Notes: generated by a model not told the origin, from the letters alone. 64,000 nucleotides of DNA from Caldicellulosiruptor acetigenus (GCF_026914305.1 NZ_CP113866.1:1553501-1617500), one strand, 5' to 3'. Positions 53,092 through 62,926 are shown, counted from the stretch's first letter. Program-made: numbers and translations.

Positions 53092-55665
53092 TTATACAAC
53101 AAAAATTTTAGACCCTTCCATATCTTTTTTAACAACAATTCGCTGGTCAAATGCATCCATTAAATCCTCAATGTGGGTTATAACAAGTATAGTGTCAAAC
53201 TGGTCTTTGATTCTATTCAGACACTCAACAATGTGGTCCTTCCCCTCTTCATCTTGAGAGCCAAAACCTTCGTCTAAAATCAGCATCCTGATAGAAGCAC
53301 CTGCTCTTTTGAGAAGTACCTTTGAAAGAGCAATTCTGATAGCAAAATTTATTCTGAAAAGCTCCCCTCCCGAAAAAAGCTCATAGTTTCTTGTACCGTT
53401 TGCATCAGAAATTTCTATTTGAAGAGTTTCAATTGTTTTTCCAGATGCTGTTTCTCTTTGGGTTTTAAAATCTATTGAAAATGCTCCATTTGTCAGTATT
53501 TTTAAAAGCCCATTTGCTTCATCTCTTATCTGCGGCAGTGTATTTGCGATTATCTCGTTTTTTATTCCATCTGGTCCTGTGATATCTATTATTATGTCGT
53601 ATATTTCAATCTTTTTTTTCATCTCTTCTATTTCACTTTCAAGCCTTGAGAGCTTCTCTTTTGCCTCTTCAATCTGATTTAGCTTCTGTTCAAGGATTCC
53701 CAATTCTTTTAAAACAGAATTGAGATTTTCTTGAAGATTTTTTATCTTACTTTCACAGCTCAGAATATCTGACTTTACCCTTTCAAGCATCATATCATGT
53801 GCAAAAGAAGATAAACTTGCTATTTCCTGGCTTAAATCTTCAACCTTTTTCAAAATCTCTTTTTCCTGTTCTTGATATCCAAGTATTTCCTTTTTTAAAT
53901 TTTCAGCTTTCACCTTGTTCACAGTAAGCTCGCTAAAAAGTCTCTGATATATTTCAAGTTCTTTTTCTCTTTGCAAAAGCTGGGTGTAGTAATTCTCATC
54001 AAAGTTTAAAATGGAAATTTCTCTCTTTAGGTTTGTCATCTCTTCTTTCAGTCTTTCTACTTCATCTTCACAAAGCTTTATGCTTTGAGTTATCTGGGCT
54101 ATTGAATTTTGTAGATTAACAATGTTTTGTGTTTTCTGCCCCACCTTAGCTTTAAGATTTTCTAACATCCCGTGAAGCTTCTTTTCTCTTGCCCGAAGAA
54201 GCTCTTCAAGTTTTATCTTTTCTTCAAGCTCAGAAAACTCTTTTTTCAGAATTTCAAGTTTTTTTGTCAAACTTTCTCTTCTTTGTTTAAATTCTCTCCC
54301 CTGGGCTGCAATTTCACTTTTTATATGCTCTTTTTCTTCCTGGCCATTAATTTGGCGCAAGCATACTGGGCACCTTCCCTGATTTGCCTCTATGAGCCTG
54401 TAACTTGAAGCAAGCTCTTTTAATTTGTTCTCAACAACCTCTAACAACTTTTCATGTTTTACAATCTCCTCTCTTTTTTTCTCTTGCTCCTGTTTATACT
54501 GCTTTACTTTATCCAGCTCATTTTCGACCTTCGAAATTTCAATCTCCACTTTTTTCATCTCTTCCTCATACTTTGAAATCTCAGAAGTTTCTTTATTAAG
54601 CTGTAAATTACTCTCTTCAATGTTTTTTTCAAATATCTTTTTCTGTTCCAGTTTGTTTATTATGTCCCTCTCACAAAGAAGAATTTTGTTCTTAAGTTCA
54701 AGATACGTTTCATAATCCTTTCTCTTGAGCTCAACCTTTTCTTTTATTCCATCATACTCTTTAACCATTGCAGTTATCTTATCTTCTTCCTTTAACTTTT
54801 CTTCAATTTTTAAAAGCTCTTTTCTGGCAGTTCCAATCTTATACCTTATCTCCTCAGCTTTTCTCTGATGTTCTGTCATTTCATTCTTTTTCTGACTCAA
54901 TAAACCAAGTTTTTGTTCTATTTCAGACCTCTTTGAAATAAGGGCATTTAGTTCATTTCTCAAACCATTTAATTCAGCTTCCATTGTGGCTTTTTTCTTT
55001 TCCAAATCAGCTACCAAAGTTTTTATAGACTCTTCCTCTGACAAAATTTTATGTTCTTCCTCTATTTCTCTGTTCTTTACATCCAGCAAAACCTTTATTT
55101 CTTTTCGTTTTTCTTTCGCAAGTTCGTTTATCCTGTCATATATGCTCAAGTTCAATATCTTTGCAAGAACTTCACGCCTGTCTTCAGGGGATGACAGCAA
55201 AAAATCTTCTGTTCGTTTTTGAGAAAGATAGGCTGAGTGCAAAAAGACATTAAAATCTATTCCCAAAATATTCTGAAGCTTTACTTGAGTCTGGGTGTAA
55301 GTTGCTTCATTTATAGGAATGAGGCTGTCTGCTTTTCTGACAAAGAGCGAAAGATACTTTTTTCCTTTCCTGTCAAGCCTTCTCACAACTTTGTATATGG
55401 TCTTATTCAACTCAAATTCAAATTCAACCTGCATATAATCCCTATGTGAGTTTATATACTCTGTTTCTGCAACTTTTCCACGCTTGCCTGTTTGAAGTCT
55501 TTCAAACTCGCCAAAAAGCGCCCAGGCAATTGCCTCAGCAATTGAAGATTTTCCATTGCCATTTTTTCCTATGATACAAGCAACTTTTATTTTGCTAAAA
55601 TCAATCTCGTTTTGAGTATCTTTATATGATTTGAAATTTTCAATCCTCAAAAAAAGAGGTCTCAA
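53092..55665 (-). CDS. sbcC: SbcC/Rad50 DNA repair ATPase
   Basis: 857 aa. Walker A GKNGNGKS at 33-40, long coiled coils, zinc-hook CPVC near residue 430, C-terminal signature FSGGELFRINFAIRIAL and Walker B LILDEGFGSQD. Pairs with SbcD/Mre11 to open and trim DNA ends. Start TTG at 55665 after GTGGGG; 27 nt after sbcD. Confidence 0.95.
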   Translation of the reverse strand: MRPLFLRIENFKSYKDTQNEIDFSKIKVACIIGKNGNGKSSIAEAIAWALFGEFERLQTGKRGKVAETEYINSHRDYMQVEFEFELNKTIYKVVRRLDRKGKKYLSLFVRKADSLIPINEATYTQTQVKLQNILGIDFNVFLHSAYLSQKRTEDFLLSSPEDRREVLAKILNLSIYDRINELAKEKRKEIKVLLDVKNREIEEEHKILSEEESIKTLVADLEKKKATMEAELNGLRNELNALISKRSEIEQKLGLLSQKKNEMTEHQRKAEEIRYKIGTARKELLKIEEKLKEEDKITAMVKEYDGIKEKVELKRKDYETYLELKNKILLCERDIINKLEQKKIFEKNIEESNLQLNKETSEISKYEEEMKKVEIEISKVENELDKVKQYKQEQEKKREEIVKHEKLLEVVENKLKELASSYRLIEANQGRCPVCLRQINGQEEKEHIKSEIAAQGREFKQRRESLTKKLEILKKEFSELEEKIKLEELLRAREKKLHGMLENLKAKVGQKTQNIVNLQNSIAQITQSIKLCEDEVERLKEEMTNLKREISILNFDENYYTQLLQREKELEIYQRLFSELTVNKVKAENLKKEILGYQEQEKEILKKVEDLSQEIASLSSFAHDMMLERVKSDILSCESKIKNLQENLNSVLKELGILEQKLNQIEEAKEKLSRLESEIEEMKKKIEIYDIIIDITGPDGIKNEIIANTLPQIRDEANGLLKILTNGAFSIDFKTQRETASGKTIETLQIEISDANGTRNYELFSGGELFRINFAIRIALSKVLLKRAGASIRMLILDEGFGSQDEEGKDHIVECLNRIKDQFDTILVITHIEDLMDAFDQRIVVKKDMEGSKIFVV

Positions 55666-55692
55666 ATTTCATCCCCACCTCTTTATTTGCTT

Positions 55693-56955
55693 TCATTTTT
55701 CCTGCACTTCATACAAAAGTTTTTTAAATTCTGATACAACCTTATCCTTATTCTCTATACCCCTGTATTTCTGGCTTGCCGATAAAAACTTTTCAAAGGC
55801 ATAAACAGGGTCTGACTTCTCGTCAACCTCAGCTATTCTAAAATCTTTTTTAGAATCAACTACCTCAATTTCGATAGGCGCTAAAACAAAACATCTGTCT
55901 CTCAAAAACCTTTCAACAAGCCCAATGTCAATCTTTTCTTTTATCAAACTTTGAGTTTTTATTATGAGCTTTACAACCGAAACCTTAATACTACTTGAAG
56001 TATTTTGCTCAAACATTTGTATTCTCTCTTCTATTTTGTCAAGAATCTTTTTGGTGAGATTTTCTACTTGGTCTTCAAACACCTCAATCTCCAACTGGCA
56101 AAAAGGTCTTACCTTGACAGGTTGAAACTCAAATCTGAAGCTGTCCTTGCCTATCTCAAATACAACAAACCCCTTGCTGTCGTTTGCCTCAGAAAAATCT
56201 ATCCTGTCAGGCGACCCGCAATATAGGACAGTTGGGTTTGCTGCATGCAAAATTTGAGGTTTGTGAATGTGACCCAGCGCAACAAATTTTAACTTTGGAT
56301 TTAAAAGGCAAGAAAGAGGCACTTTTATGTCTTTGCCAAGCATGATTGCTCTTTCACTGCCAATCTGCGCCTCTACTACAGTAAAATGCCCTGCAAGAAT
56401 TGTTGGAATATTATCTTCTGAAGAGTCCAAAACCTGGTTAAGTTTCTTCTCAAAAAAATTGGCTGCTACCATATCAAACTCTTCTGTCTTTTGAGGAAAT
56501 GTCTCATCCACAAACCTTTCAAGATAAAGGTATGGCACAGCCACAATGCGAAGCTTTTCACCTCTTATTTCAAATTCTTTGATTTCAAAAGGTTTGTCCA
56601 TAACAACAATGTTTGGCTGGTCAAATATTTCAAAGACCTTTACAGAATGGTCTTTTGTCTCAAATGGATGCATATCATGATTGCCTGGAATTATTATGAC
56701 CAAAACACCTTCTTTTGAAATATCCACAACCCTCTTGTAAAACATATTCCTCAGCGTAGAGTTTGGTTCCCTGTCTTTAAAAATATCGCCTGTTATTAGC
56801 AAAAGGTCAATGCCATTTTCTCGTATAAACTGCAGTATTCTGTCAAATGTCTTGAAAAAATCATGTACACGCGAGCCAAGACCATCTGGGGTTTCGCGGC
56901 TGTAAGTTGTCACACCAAAATGAAGGTCTGCTGTATGAACACCTTTTATTGCCAT
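55693..56955 (-). CDS. sbcD: SbcD/Mre11 nuclease
   Basis: About 420 aa from the ATG at 56955 (GAGGGAG upstream); 15 further upstream codons are open but lack an RBS. Metallophosphoesterase motifs: HTADLHFG, TGDIFKDREP, PGNHDMHP, AGHFTV and LGHIHKPQ. Double-strand break processing with SbcC. Confidence 0.95.
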   Translation of the reverse strand: MAIKGVHTADLHFGVTTYSRETPDGLGSRVHDFFKTFDRILQFIRENGIDLLLITGDIFKDREPNSTLRNMFYKRVVDISKEGVLVIIIPGNHDMHPFETKDHSVKVFEIFDQPNIVVMDKPFEIKEFEIRGEKLRIVAVPYLYLERFVDETFPQKTEEFDMVAANFFEKKLNQVLDSSEDNIPTILAGHFTVVEAQIGSERAIMLGKDIKVPLSCLLNPKLKFVALGHIHKPQILHAANPTVLYCGSPDRIDFSEANDSKGFVVFEIGKDSFRFEFQPVKVRPFCQLEIEVFEDQVENLTKKILDKIEERIQMFEQNTSSSIKVSVVKLIIKTQSLIKEKIDIGLVERFLRDRCFVLAPIEIEVVDSKKDFRIAEVDEKSDPVYAFEKFLSASQKYRGIENKDKVVSEFKKLLYEVQEK

Positions 56956-56980
56956 TTTATTCTCCCTCTTAAAAAAATTT

Positions 56981-58645
56981 TTAATAGTCCATCTCATCAA
57001 GCCATTTCTTAGATGCCTCTATTGTTTTTTCGTACTTTTCATCTACCTCATCTTTTTTGAGATAAATTGAAATAAAATCATAAAAGCTACTATCATATCC
57101 TTTTGTCTTTATTGCAACTGGCATAGGGACTGCATGACCTATCAGTAATGCCTGCTGTTTCGAATCAAGCGACTCTATAATTGCCCTCAGCTGCTTACTA
57201 TTTTTCATACCAGCAAGTGCACTTGTAATGTCAGCTTCATCAGAAAGAGATAAAATAACCCTTGTTCCAATTTGCGATGCAATCTCACTGTCTATCTGAG
57301 AAGGTCTCTGGTCTATACACATAAGGCTTACCTTCGCTTTTCTCATCTCTCTTGCTATTGTTCCAAATATTGTCTGCTTTGCAACATCTTGCGATAAAAA
57401 TCTGTGTGCTTCTTCAATTGCAATCACAAGCGGCCTTGGTGGGGAATATTTTTGTCTGTTTGAAATATACCTTTCGTACATCTCCATATATCTTTGGTAA
57501 ATACGTCTTGATAAGACGTTTGTAACAAAAAGGTAGTTAAGTAATTTATCACTTTTGCCAAATGTTATATCAACACTGATACCTTTTTGAAGATAGTTTA
57601 AAATAATATCAATTGAGTTTGTGCCAGGTCGTCTATCATATCTAAGATAAGGCAATTCCTTTAATACGGAAAGTTTTCTAATAAGCGCCAAAAGAGAGCT
57701 TCTATTGACAACAGCTTCACTGTCTTTAAACCTCTCTGCCAAGTCTTCGCCATTTACAAGTATCTCTTCAAGCCAGTGTTTCCCTTCTGCATCAAGCTTG
57801 TTTTTAAGCGCAATCATAACCTGCTGTGCCGTCTCATTGAGGTTCAGCTCTTCTGCAATTGATAGAATATCCTCAATCTCAACATCTCTAACATCAATCT
57901 CAATTGGCAAAACACCTGCCATTGACGATGAATTTTCAATTGTCATTATCTGGACTTTGGTTCCAAAAAGACTTTTAAGCCCTTTGACAGGCCGGTTTTC
58001 CTCATCAACGCTGTCAGGTCCGTGGTCTGAGTGAGCATCAAAAATGAGAAGCGATGCCTTATCACAAAGGATAATCCCTGCCATCAATAATCTTGCAATA
58101 AATGATTTTCCTGTACCAGTTCTGCCGTAAATGCCACTGCTTCGTTCAATAAACCTTTCCATATCTATGCAAACTGTAGAGCTTTCGTCCATGTCAAGAA
58201 TGTTTCCCACAGGAAAATATCGGTTTGGGTCCTTCTCAAAGCTTCCAAATACATCAGAAATATCATTATATGTTGCACGCCTTACGCTTGATGCATGAGG
58301 CGGTATGTTTCTTATAGGCTGATTTTTCCTTTCCTCAAGGTCGAAGGAAAGGACTGGCTGTGCCTTGAACACAGTGTAAATAGAGGTTCCTCTTGTAATT
58401 CTGTTTAAAAGATAGTTTGATGTCCCTCGCGGAAGCTCTGTTAAAGCCTGCTTGTTCATACCTTCTATAACCATGTCGGTAAGCATACAGTAGTACTTTC
58501 TCTTTTCAGTCTCGCTCACAAGAATTGTTCCAATCCTTGTACTTTCCACCACAGAATCATCCTCGACTTTTATTGCAAGACCTTCTGAGTACGAACCACC
58601 TATGATTTTGCCAATCCTGCTTTCTTCATACATACCACTTGCCAT
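56981..58645 (-). CDS. herA: HerA-family DNA translocase ATPase
   Basis: 554 aa. N-terminal HAS-barrel-like region, P-loop GRTGTGKS at 174-181, Walker B LVIAIEEAHRFL, and a sensor region QRPSQIDSEIASQIGT. HerA hexamers drive end resection with NurA. Between the small unknown gene and sbcD, spaced 25 nt from sbcD. Confidence 0.93.
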   Translation of the reverse strand: MASGMYEESRIGKIIGGSYSEGLAIKVEDDSVVESTRIGTILVSETEKRKYYCMLTDMVIEGMNKQALTELPRGTSNYLLNRITRGTSIYTVFKAQPVLSFDLEERKNQPIRNIPPHASSVRRATYNDISDVFGSFEKDPNRYFPVGNILDMDESSTVCIDMERFIERSSGIYGRTGTGKSFIARLLMAGIILCDKASLLIFDAHSDHGPDSVDEENRPVKGLKSLFGTKVQIMTIENSSSMAGVLPIEIDVRDVEIEDILSIAEELNLNETAQQVMIALKNKLDAEGKHWLEEILVNGEDLAERFKDSEAVVNRSSLLALIRKLSVLKELPYLRYDRRPGTNSIDIILNYLQKGISVDITFGKSDKLLNYLFVTNVLSRRIYQRYMEMYERYISNRQKYSPPRPLVIAIEEAHRFLSQDVAKQTIFGTIAREMRKAKVSLMCIDQRPSQIDSEIASQIGTRVILSLSDEADITSALAGMKNSKQLRAIIESLDSKQQALLIGHAVPMPVAIKTKGYDSSFYDFISIYLKKDEVDEKYEKTIEASKKWLDEMDY

Positions 58646-58652
58646 ATCTCAA

Positions 58653-59246
58653 TCACCCTTCTTGTACAGTCATTATTAGATTTTCTAACCTCTCAATTAC
58701 AGGCTCAAGAAGATTGAGATCATATTTAAGATAAGCATTTAAACTTTTCCCCATCTGTTCTATATAGTAATAATCTTTTCCTCTTGCAAGATATGCAAAA
58801 AAGAGCATCCACGGGACAACTTCAATAATGTCAATATCTTTTGCTTTCAGCACAGAATTTAGAAAAAGACCGTTTTGAGTGGCAAGAAGAATCTCTTTTT
58901 GGTTTGCCAGCTCAACCAAACTGTGAAGTCTTATACTTTTGTCAGGAAGACATACAACAAACTTCTCATTTACTATGTAACCAATAACAACGCATTTAAA
59001 ATAACCTTTCAAAATCTGGTCAATCTGTGGATACTGCTTTCTTATCTCTTCTGGTGATTTCCACAAAGCTCTCGGATATCCTCCCTCGGATATGCTGCCG
59101 ATATCGTATCTTGTAACACATCCCACCACCGTGTAATCATCTAACTCAAATTTTATAAACCTTCCAGGTGTAGGTACGTTGTTCAAGTCCCTTGCCTCAC
59201 AGGTAAGTTGGGTAAAAGAAATATCTATTATCTCACCCACTATCAT
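58653..59246 (-). CDS. Unknown protein between NurA and HerA, HAS-barrel-like N-terminus
   Basis: 197 aa. The first 60 residues (MIVGEIIDISFTQLTCEARDLNN, FIKFELDDYTVVGCV) look like the HAS barrel found at HerA N-termini. The rest is not recognised. ATG directly follows the nurA region with 7 nt to herA, so it may be a HerA accessory or hexamer adaptor. Confidence 0.6.
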   Translation of the reverse strand: MIVGEIIDISFTQLTCEARDLNNVPTPGRFIKFELDDYTVVGCVTRYDIGSISEGGYPRALWKSPEEIRKQYPQIDQILKGYFKCVVIGYIVNEKFVVCLPDKSIRLHSLVELANQKEILLATQNGLFLNSVLKAKDIDIIEVVPWMLFFAYLARGKDYYYIEQMGKSLNAYLKYDLNLLEPVIERLENLIMTVQEG

Positions 59247-59263
59247 CTCAAGAACTACTCCTT

Positions 59264-60436
59264 TTATACTATTCTTTTCATTTTATTATTCTTTTTAGCA
59301 GAATAGCGCACAAGACCATCTTCAAAACTATATAGCATGCTTTCTATTGCGTCCTTGTCGTCTTTAGATATAACAGAAAATTCATGGGCATGGGTCAAAG
59401 ATATGGGATAGCCAAACCCAAGCTGACACTGATGGTAAATAGCACCCAAGCAACTCTCAAACCAGTCTTTATCGTTTGCTATATAGAGCGGAAACTCTAT
59501 TCGTGCTATCTCGTAACCTGTGTTCAAATAAACAAAGCCTATATCAGTTTTTTCAAACTCATCAAAAGCTCTACCTAATGTGTAAAAGATGTTTGAATAC
59601 TCTCCTTCCCTAAAGCTGGAAAATAAAACCACATCCTTTATTCTGCCTACCTTTTCACACTCTCTTTTTTGCTCCTTTGGACATTCTCTACAGCTTATCC
59701 TTAGCTTTTCACACATATATATTCTGTAAATATTAGAAATAATTGAGTTTTTGGGGACAGAAATAAAACCGCACACGGCTATTCTTTTTTGCTCAGCCAG
59801 CAGGAATATCCTTTCAAGAATAGCATTTGCTTTTCTGCCAAAACGCATGCCTTGCCTGTCCTGCGACCAGTCAATGAGATTGCCGTCGTAAAGCACTATT
59901 TTGAGCTTTTCTGTTTGAATGCTCTTTTCTATATACTCTAAAATCGCCTCAAATTCTTTTTGTTGGCGCTCTTGTGATATCTCAGAAGAATTTTTAAAAG
60001 TAACATCGTCTTTGTCAGAATATAATTCTTGGTCGAGGTAAATGTAGGGAAAAGTTCTGTACCAAAATCTACTTTCTTTTTCTCCGTAGGCAATAGAGAC
60101 ACAGGCAATGTTTAACACATAGTAAGGTGTTAGATTATGCCTATCTATTTCTGTATTGCTGCCATCTACTGCAAAGACCTCATACTCAAGATTCAAATGA
60201 CATCTGTGAGATTTCAAAAATTCATCGTAATTGCTATAGTAGGGAAGGCAGAATAAAATCTCATTTTTCTCGTCCTTGCTGGGAATTTTGGCAAGAATGC
60301 TTTGAATTTTCTTCTCATCTGCCGATTTTAAAAACGCGAACACATCTTCTATCTTTGATTTTAGCTCTTTTTCGTGTTTTGCTAAAATCTCTTTCTTCTC
60401 ATTTATCTGTTCAGATAAACTATAAAGGTCTAACAT
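59264..60436 (-). CDS. nurA: NurA-type 5'-3' nuclease
   Basis: 390 aa. NurA catalytic context YEVFAVDGSNTEIDRH (Asp in DGS), VLYDGNLIDW, and YINTGYEIARIEFP-like late segment. It acts with HerA to resect DNA ends. A zinc-like CRECPKEQKREC insert is present. First gene of the repair operon, after promoter 60471-60499. Confidence 0.88.
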   Translation of the reverse strand: MLDLYSLSEQINEKKEILAKHEKELKSKIEDVFAFLKSADEKKIQSILAKIPSKDEKNEILFCLPYYSNYDEFLKSHRCHLNLEYEVFAVDGSNTEIDRHNLTPYYVLNIACVSIAYGEKESRFWYRTFPYIYLDQELYSDKDDVTFKNSSEISQERQQKEFEAILEYIEKSIQTEKLKIVLYDGNLIDWSQDRQGMRFGRKANAILERIFLLAEQKRIAVCGFISVPKNSIISNIYRIYMCEKLRISCRECPKEQKRECEKVGRIKDVVLFSSFREGEYSNIFYTLGRAFDEFEKTDIGFVYLNTGYEIARIEFPLYIANDKDWFESCLGAIYHQCQLGFGYPISLTHAHEFSVISKDDKDAIESMLYSFEDGLVRYSAKKNNKMKRIV

Positions 60437-60470
60437 CTTATCACATCCAAAAGTTATTCTTATACTTATA

Positions 60471-60499
60471 ATTATATCCCTTGTACGTCATTTTATCAA
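60471..60499 (-). promoter_or_regulatory. Promoter of the nurA-herA-sbcDC operon
   Basis: Minus strand TTGATA (60494-60499), 17 bp, TATAAT (60471-60476), right after the ispF stop. Confidence 0.78.
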
Positions 60500-60503
60500 A
60501 CAT

Positions 60504-60977
60504 TTATTCGCAAATCAAAACAACTGCATATGCTGAGATACCTTCTTCTCTTCCTTCAAACCCCAATCCTTCTGTTGTTTTTCCCTTGATATTTACCTGC
60601 GTACTTTCAATCTTGAGGCAATCTGCAATTTTATTTTTCATCTCATTAGTATATGGTGAAATCTTGGGTCTTTGGCTAACTATTGTAGAATCTATATTCA
60701 CTATTTTCAAGTTTTTCTCTTCTAAAAGCTTTGCAACTTCTTTTAAAAGAAGCAGGCTGGAAATGTCTTTATACTTTGGGCTGCTGTCCGGGAAAAGCCT
60801 TCCAATATCATTTTCCCCCATAGCACCAAGAATAGCATCAATTATAGCGTGAACCAAAACATCCGCATCTGAATGTCCCAAAAGCCCTTTTTCAAATGGT
60901 ATTTCAACACCGCCCAGTATAAGTTTTCTTCCCTCAGCAAATCTGTGAACATCATAACCAATTCCTACTTTAAACAT
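60504..60977 (-). CDS. ispF: 2-C-methyl-D-erythritol 2,4-cyclodiphosphate synthase
   Basis: About 157 aa from the ATG at 60977 (GGGGAG upstream); earlier open codons lack support. GYDVHRF, the metal-binding [12 protein letters not shown] and the late [13 protein letters not shown] are family marks. Non-mevalonate isoprenoid pathway. Confidence 0.96.
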   Translation of the reverse strand: MFKVGIGYDVHRFAEGRKLILGGVEIPFEKGLLGHSDADVLVHAIIDAILGAMGENDIGRLFPDSSPKYKDISSLLLLKEVAKLLEEKNLKIVNIDSTIVSQRPKISPYTNEMKNKIADCLKIESTQVNIKGKTTEGLGFEGREEGISAYAVVLICE

Positions 60978-61022
60978 TGATTTAAACTCCCCTTTCAAAT
61001 ACCACATCTTCAATCTCAAATT

Positions 61023-61415
61023 TCATTTAATTAACTCTTCAACTTCTTTCTCAAGCTCTATAAACAATGGCAAGTAATCATTTTTTATTCTATCAAATAT
61101 TATTTTAGCAATACACTCATCATAGCTGTTGACTGCCAAGCTCCTGTCTTCAATCATCCTTAGCCATTTTTCTTGATTTTCAATCAAGCCCACTGAATAT
61201 GCTTCTTTGAAAACTGCCCTAGGTGAAGAAATATTTACTATACCTTGATATTCCAAATACGCCTTTAATAATTTCCAAGCAAGCTCATAGGTAAATTCAA
61301 ATCTTTGAATAGCACCGTCATACAAAAGAGGATTATCACTTCTTTCTTCCACTGCTTCTTTCAATCTTAAAAGAGCTTTTTGAAAGTTAGCAAATCTTTC
61401 TTTAATTTTTTCCAA
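61023..61415 (-). CDS. HI0074/HepT-like nucleotidyltransferase-associated protein (orphan)
   Basis: About 130 aa. Pattern RFEFTYELAWKLLKAYLEYQG and SPRAVFKEAYSVGLI, plus the C-terminal RNSLAVNSYDE-type RxxxxH-like region (here SLAVNSYDECI), match the HI0074 family. Preferred start TTG at 61415 after GGAGG; ATG at 61442 has no good RBS. The expected MNT-like partner is not adjacent. Confidence 0.75.
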   Translation of the reverse strand: MEKIKERFANFQKALLRLKEAVEERSDNPLLYDGAIQRFEFTYELAWKLLKAYLEYQGIVNISSPRAVFKEAYSVGLIENQEKWLRMIEDRSLAVNSYDECIAKIIFDRIKNDYLPLFIELEKEVEELIK

Positions 61416-61461
61416 ACTTTTCATCCTCCATTTTTTGTTCATTCACATTATCGTTACTTAA

Positions 61462-61470
61462 ATTATATCA
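61462..61470 (-). promoter_or_regulatory. Extended -10 promoter of the HI0074-like/ispF transcript
   Basis: Minus strand TGATATAAT, a TGn extended -10, with no clear -35. Start codon about 45 nt downstream. Confidence 0.6.
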
Positions 61471-61501
61471 CATGAAAATGCTCTTAGCCCTTCAAAAAAA
61501 T

Positions 61502-61531
61502 TTGACATGCAAAGAATCTTAATGGTATTAT
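61502..61531 (+). promoter_or_regulatory. Promoter of the lysine riboswitch / asd operon
   Basis: TTGACA (61502-61507), 18 bp, TATTAT (61526-61531), about 30 nt before P1. Confidence 0.75.
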
Positions 61532-61560
61532 TAAATAAACACCACAAATGAATAGCTCAT

Positions 61561-61756
61561 AATATATTAATAGATAGAGGCGCGTCTTTTAAGAGTAGGC
61601 AGGTGGATGTGAAAGAAGACACAGATGAAACCTGCTGAAAGGAAAAGACGCCGAAGGGAGTTTCTTTCTTCTTGGAAACTTCCCTGGGTGCATGGAGAAT
61701 ATCCATGCAACTGTCACCAATTGAAAAATTGGTGGAGCGCTATCTGTTAATATATT
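61561..61756 (+). ncRNA. Lysine riboswitch (L-box) aptamer
   Basis: P1 is 17 bp with few mismatches: AATATATTAATAGATAG (61561-61577) with the complement at 61740-61756. The conserved L-box pieces follow in order: AGAGGCGCG, AAGAGTAGG, AGGAAAAGACGCCGAAGGGA, CTGTCACCAATTG and GGTGGAGCGCTATC. It sits in the leader of the diaminopimelate/lysine operon. Confidence 0.95.
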
Positions 61757-61784
61757 GTATGCTTGATGTACAATATATTAACAG
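61740..61784 (+). promoter_or_regulatory. Alternative hairpin competing with riboswitch P1
   Basis: CTGTTAATATATTGTA (61744-61759) pairs with TACAATATATTAACAG (61769-61784), 16 bp. Its 5' arm is also the 3' strand of P1, so the two are mutually exclusive. Confidence 0.75.
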
Positions 61785-61811
61785 AAGCTGGCTCAAAAAC
61801 CAGCTTTTTTT
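61785..61811 (+). terminator. Riboswitch-linked intrinsic terminator
   Basis: AAGCTGG (61785-61791) pairs with CCAGCTT (61800-61806), then T7. It directly follows the alternative hairpin. Confidence 0.88.
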
Positions 61812-61871
61812 AGTTTTATGTATATGCACAAAAGTACAATTTTAATTTTTGAAGAGGAGGTTTACAGTAAA

Positions 61872-62873
61872 GTGGCAAAGAAAATCAGAATGGCAATAGT
61901 TGGCGCAACAGGCATGGTTGGAAGAACATTTTTGAAAGTCTTGGAAGAGAGAAATCTTCCGGTTGAAGAATATTTCCTCTTTGCATCAAGCAGGTCAGCA
62001 GGGACAAAGGTTGAATTTATGGGAAGAGAATACACAGTTGAAGAGCTAAAAGAAGACTCATTTGACAGGGGCATTGACATTGCTTTGTTCTCTGCCGGCG
62101 CTTCAACATCTCTTCACTTTGCGCCAATTGCAGCATCAAAAGGCTGTGTTGTAATTGACAATTCAAGTGCATGGCGTATGGAAAAAGATGTTCCTCTTGT
62201 TGTACCAGAGGTCAACCCGGAAGATATCAAATGGCACAAGGGAATTATTGCAAATCCTAACTGTTCAACAATCCAAGCAGTTGTTGTTTTAAAACCCTTG
62301 CATGATAGGTACAAAATAAAAAGGATTGTATACTCAACATACCAGGCAGTTTCAGGTGCAGGGTATCAAGGATATTTGGATTTAGAAGAAGGATTAAAAG
62401 GTGCTCCGCCAAAGAAGTTCCCATACCCAATTGCAGGAAATGTTATTCCCCATATTGATGTGTTTTTAGAAAACGGATATACAAAAGAAGAGATGAAGAT
62501 GATAAATGAGACAAGAAAGATTTTACATGATGATTCCATAAAGATAACAGCAACAACTGTGAGAGTGCCTGTTTTCAACGGTCACAGTGAGTCAATAAAT
62601 GTGGAGTTCGAAAAGCAGTTTGATTTAGAAGAGTTAAAAGAAATTCTAAAGAGTGCTCCAGGCGTGGTTGTTCAGGACGACCCTGCAAATCTCTTATACC
62701 CAATGCCAATTTATGTTTCCGGAAAAGATGAAGTTTATGTTGGAAGAATTAGAAGAGATGAATCTGTTGAAAGTGGAGTAAATCTGTGGGTTGTTGCTGA
62801 CAATATAAGAAAAGGAGCAGCAACAAATGCTGTTCAGATTGCTGAAAAGGTAATAGAATATTTCTTTAGCTAA
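61872..62873 (+). CDS. asd: Aspartate-semialdehyde dehydrogenase
   Basis: About 333 aa from GTG at 61872, which follows GAGGAGG with an 11-nt gap. The open frame extends to 61818 through the terminator, which is not coding. AIVGATGMVGRTFL for NADP, catalytic Cys in NPNCSTIQ, substrate Arg/His region in FNGHSES. First committed branch to lysine/threonine/methionine. Confidence 0.95.
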   Translation: MAKKIRMAIVGATGMVGRTFLKVLEERNLPVEEYFLFASSRSAGTKVEFMGREYTVEELKEDSFDRGIDIALFSAGASTSLHFAPIAASKGCVVIDNSSAWRMEKDVPLVVPEVNPEDIKWHKGIIANPNCSTIQAVVVLKPLHDRYKIKRIVYSTYQAVSGAGYQGYLDLEEGLKGAPPKKFPYPIAGNVIPHIDVFLENGYTKEEMKMINETRKILHDDSIKITATTVRVPVFNGHSESINVEFEKQFDLEELKEILKSAPGVVVQDDPANLLYPMPIYVSGKDEVYVGRIRRDESVESGVNLWVVADNIRKGAATNAVQIAEKVIEYFFS

Positions 62874-62926
62874 TTGAAAAGTGGCTAAACTTTAAAGTTT
62901 GAATAAATTGGGAGGGTTTATTTGCT

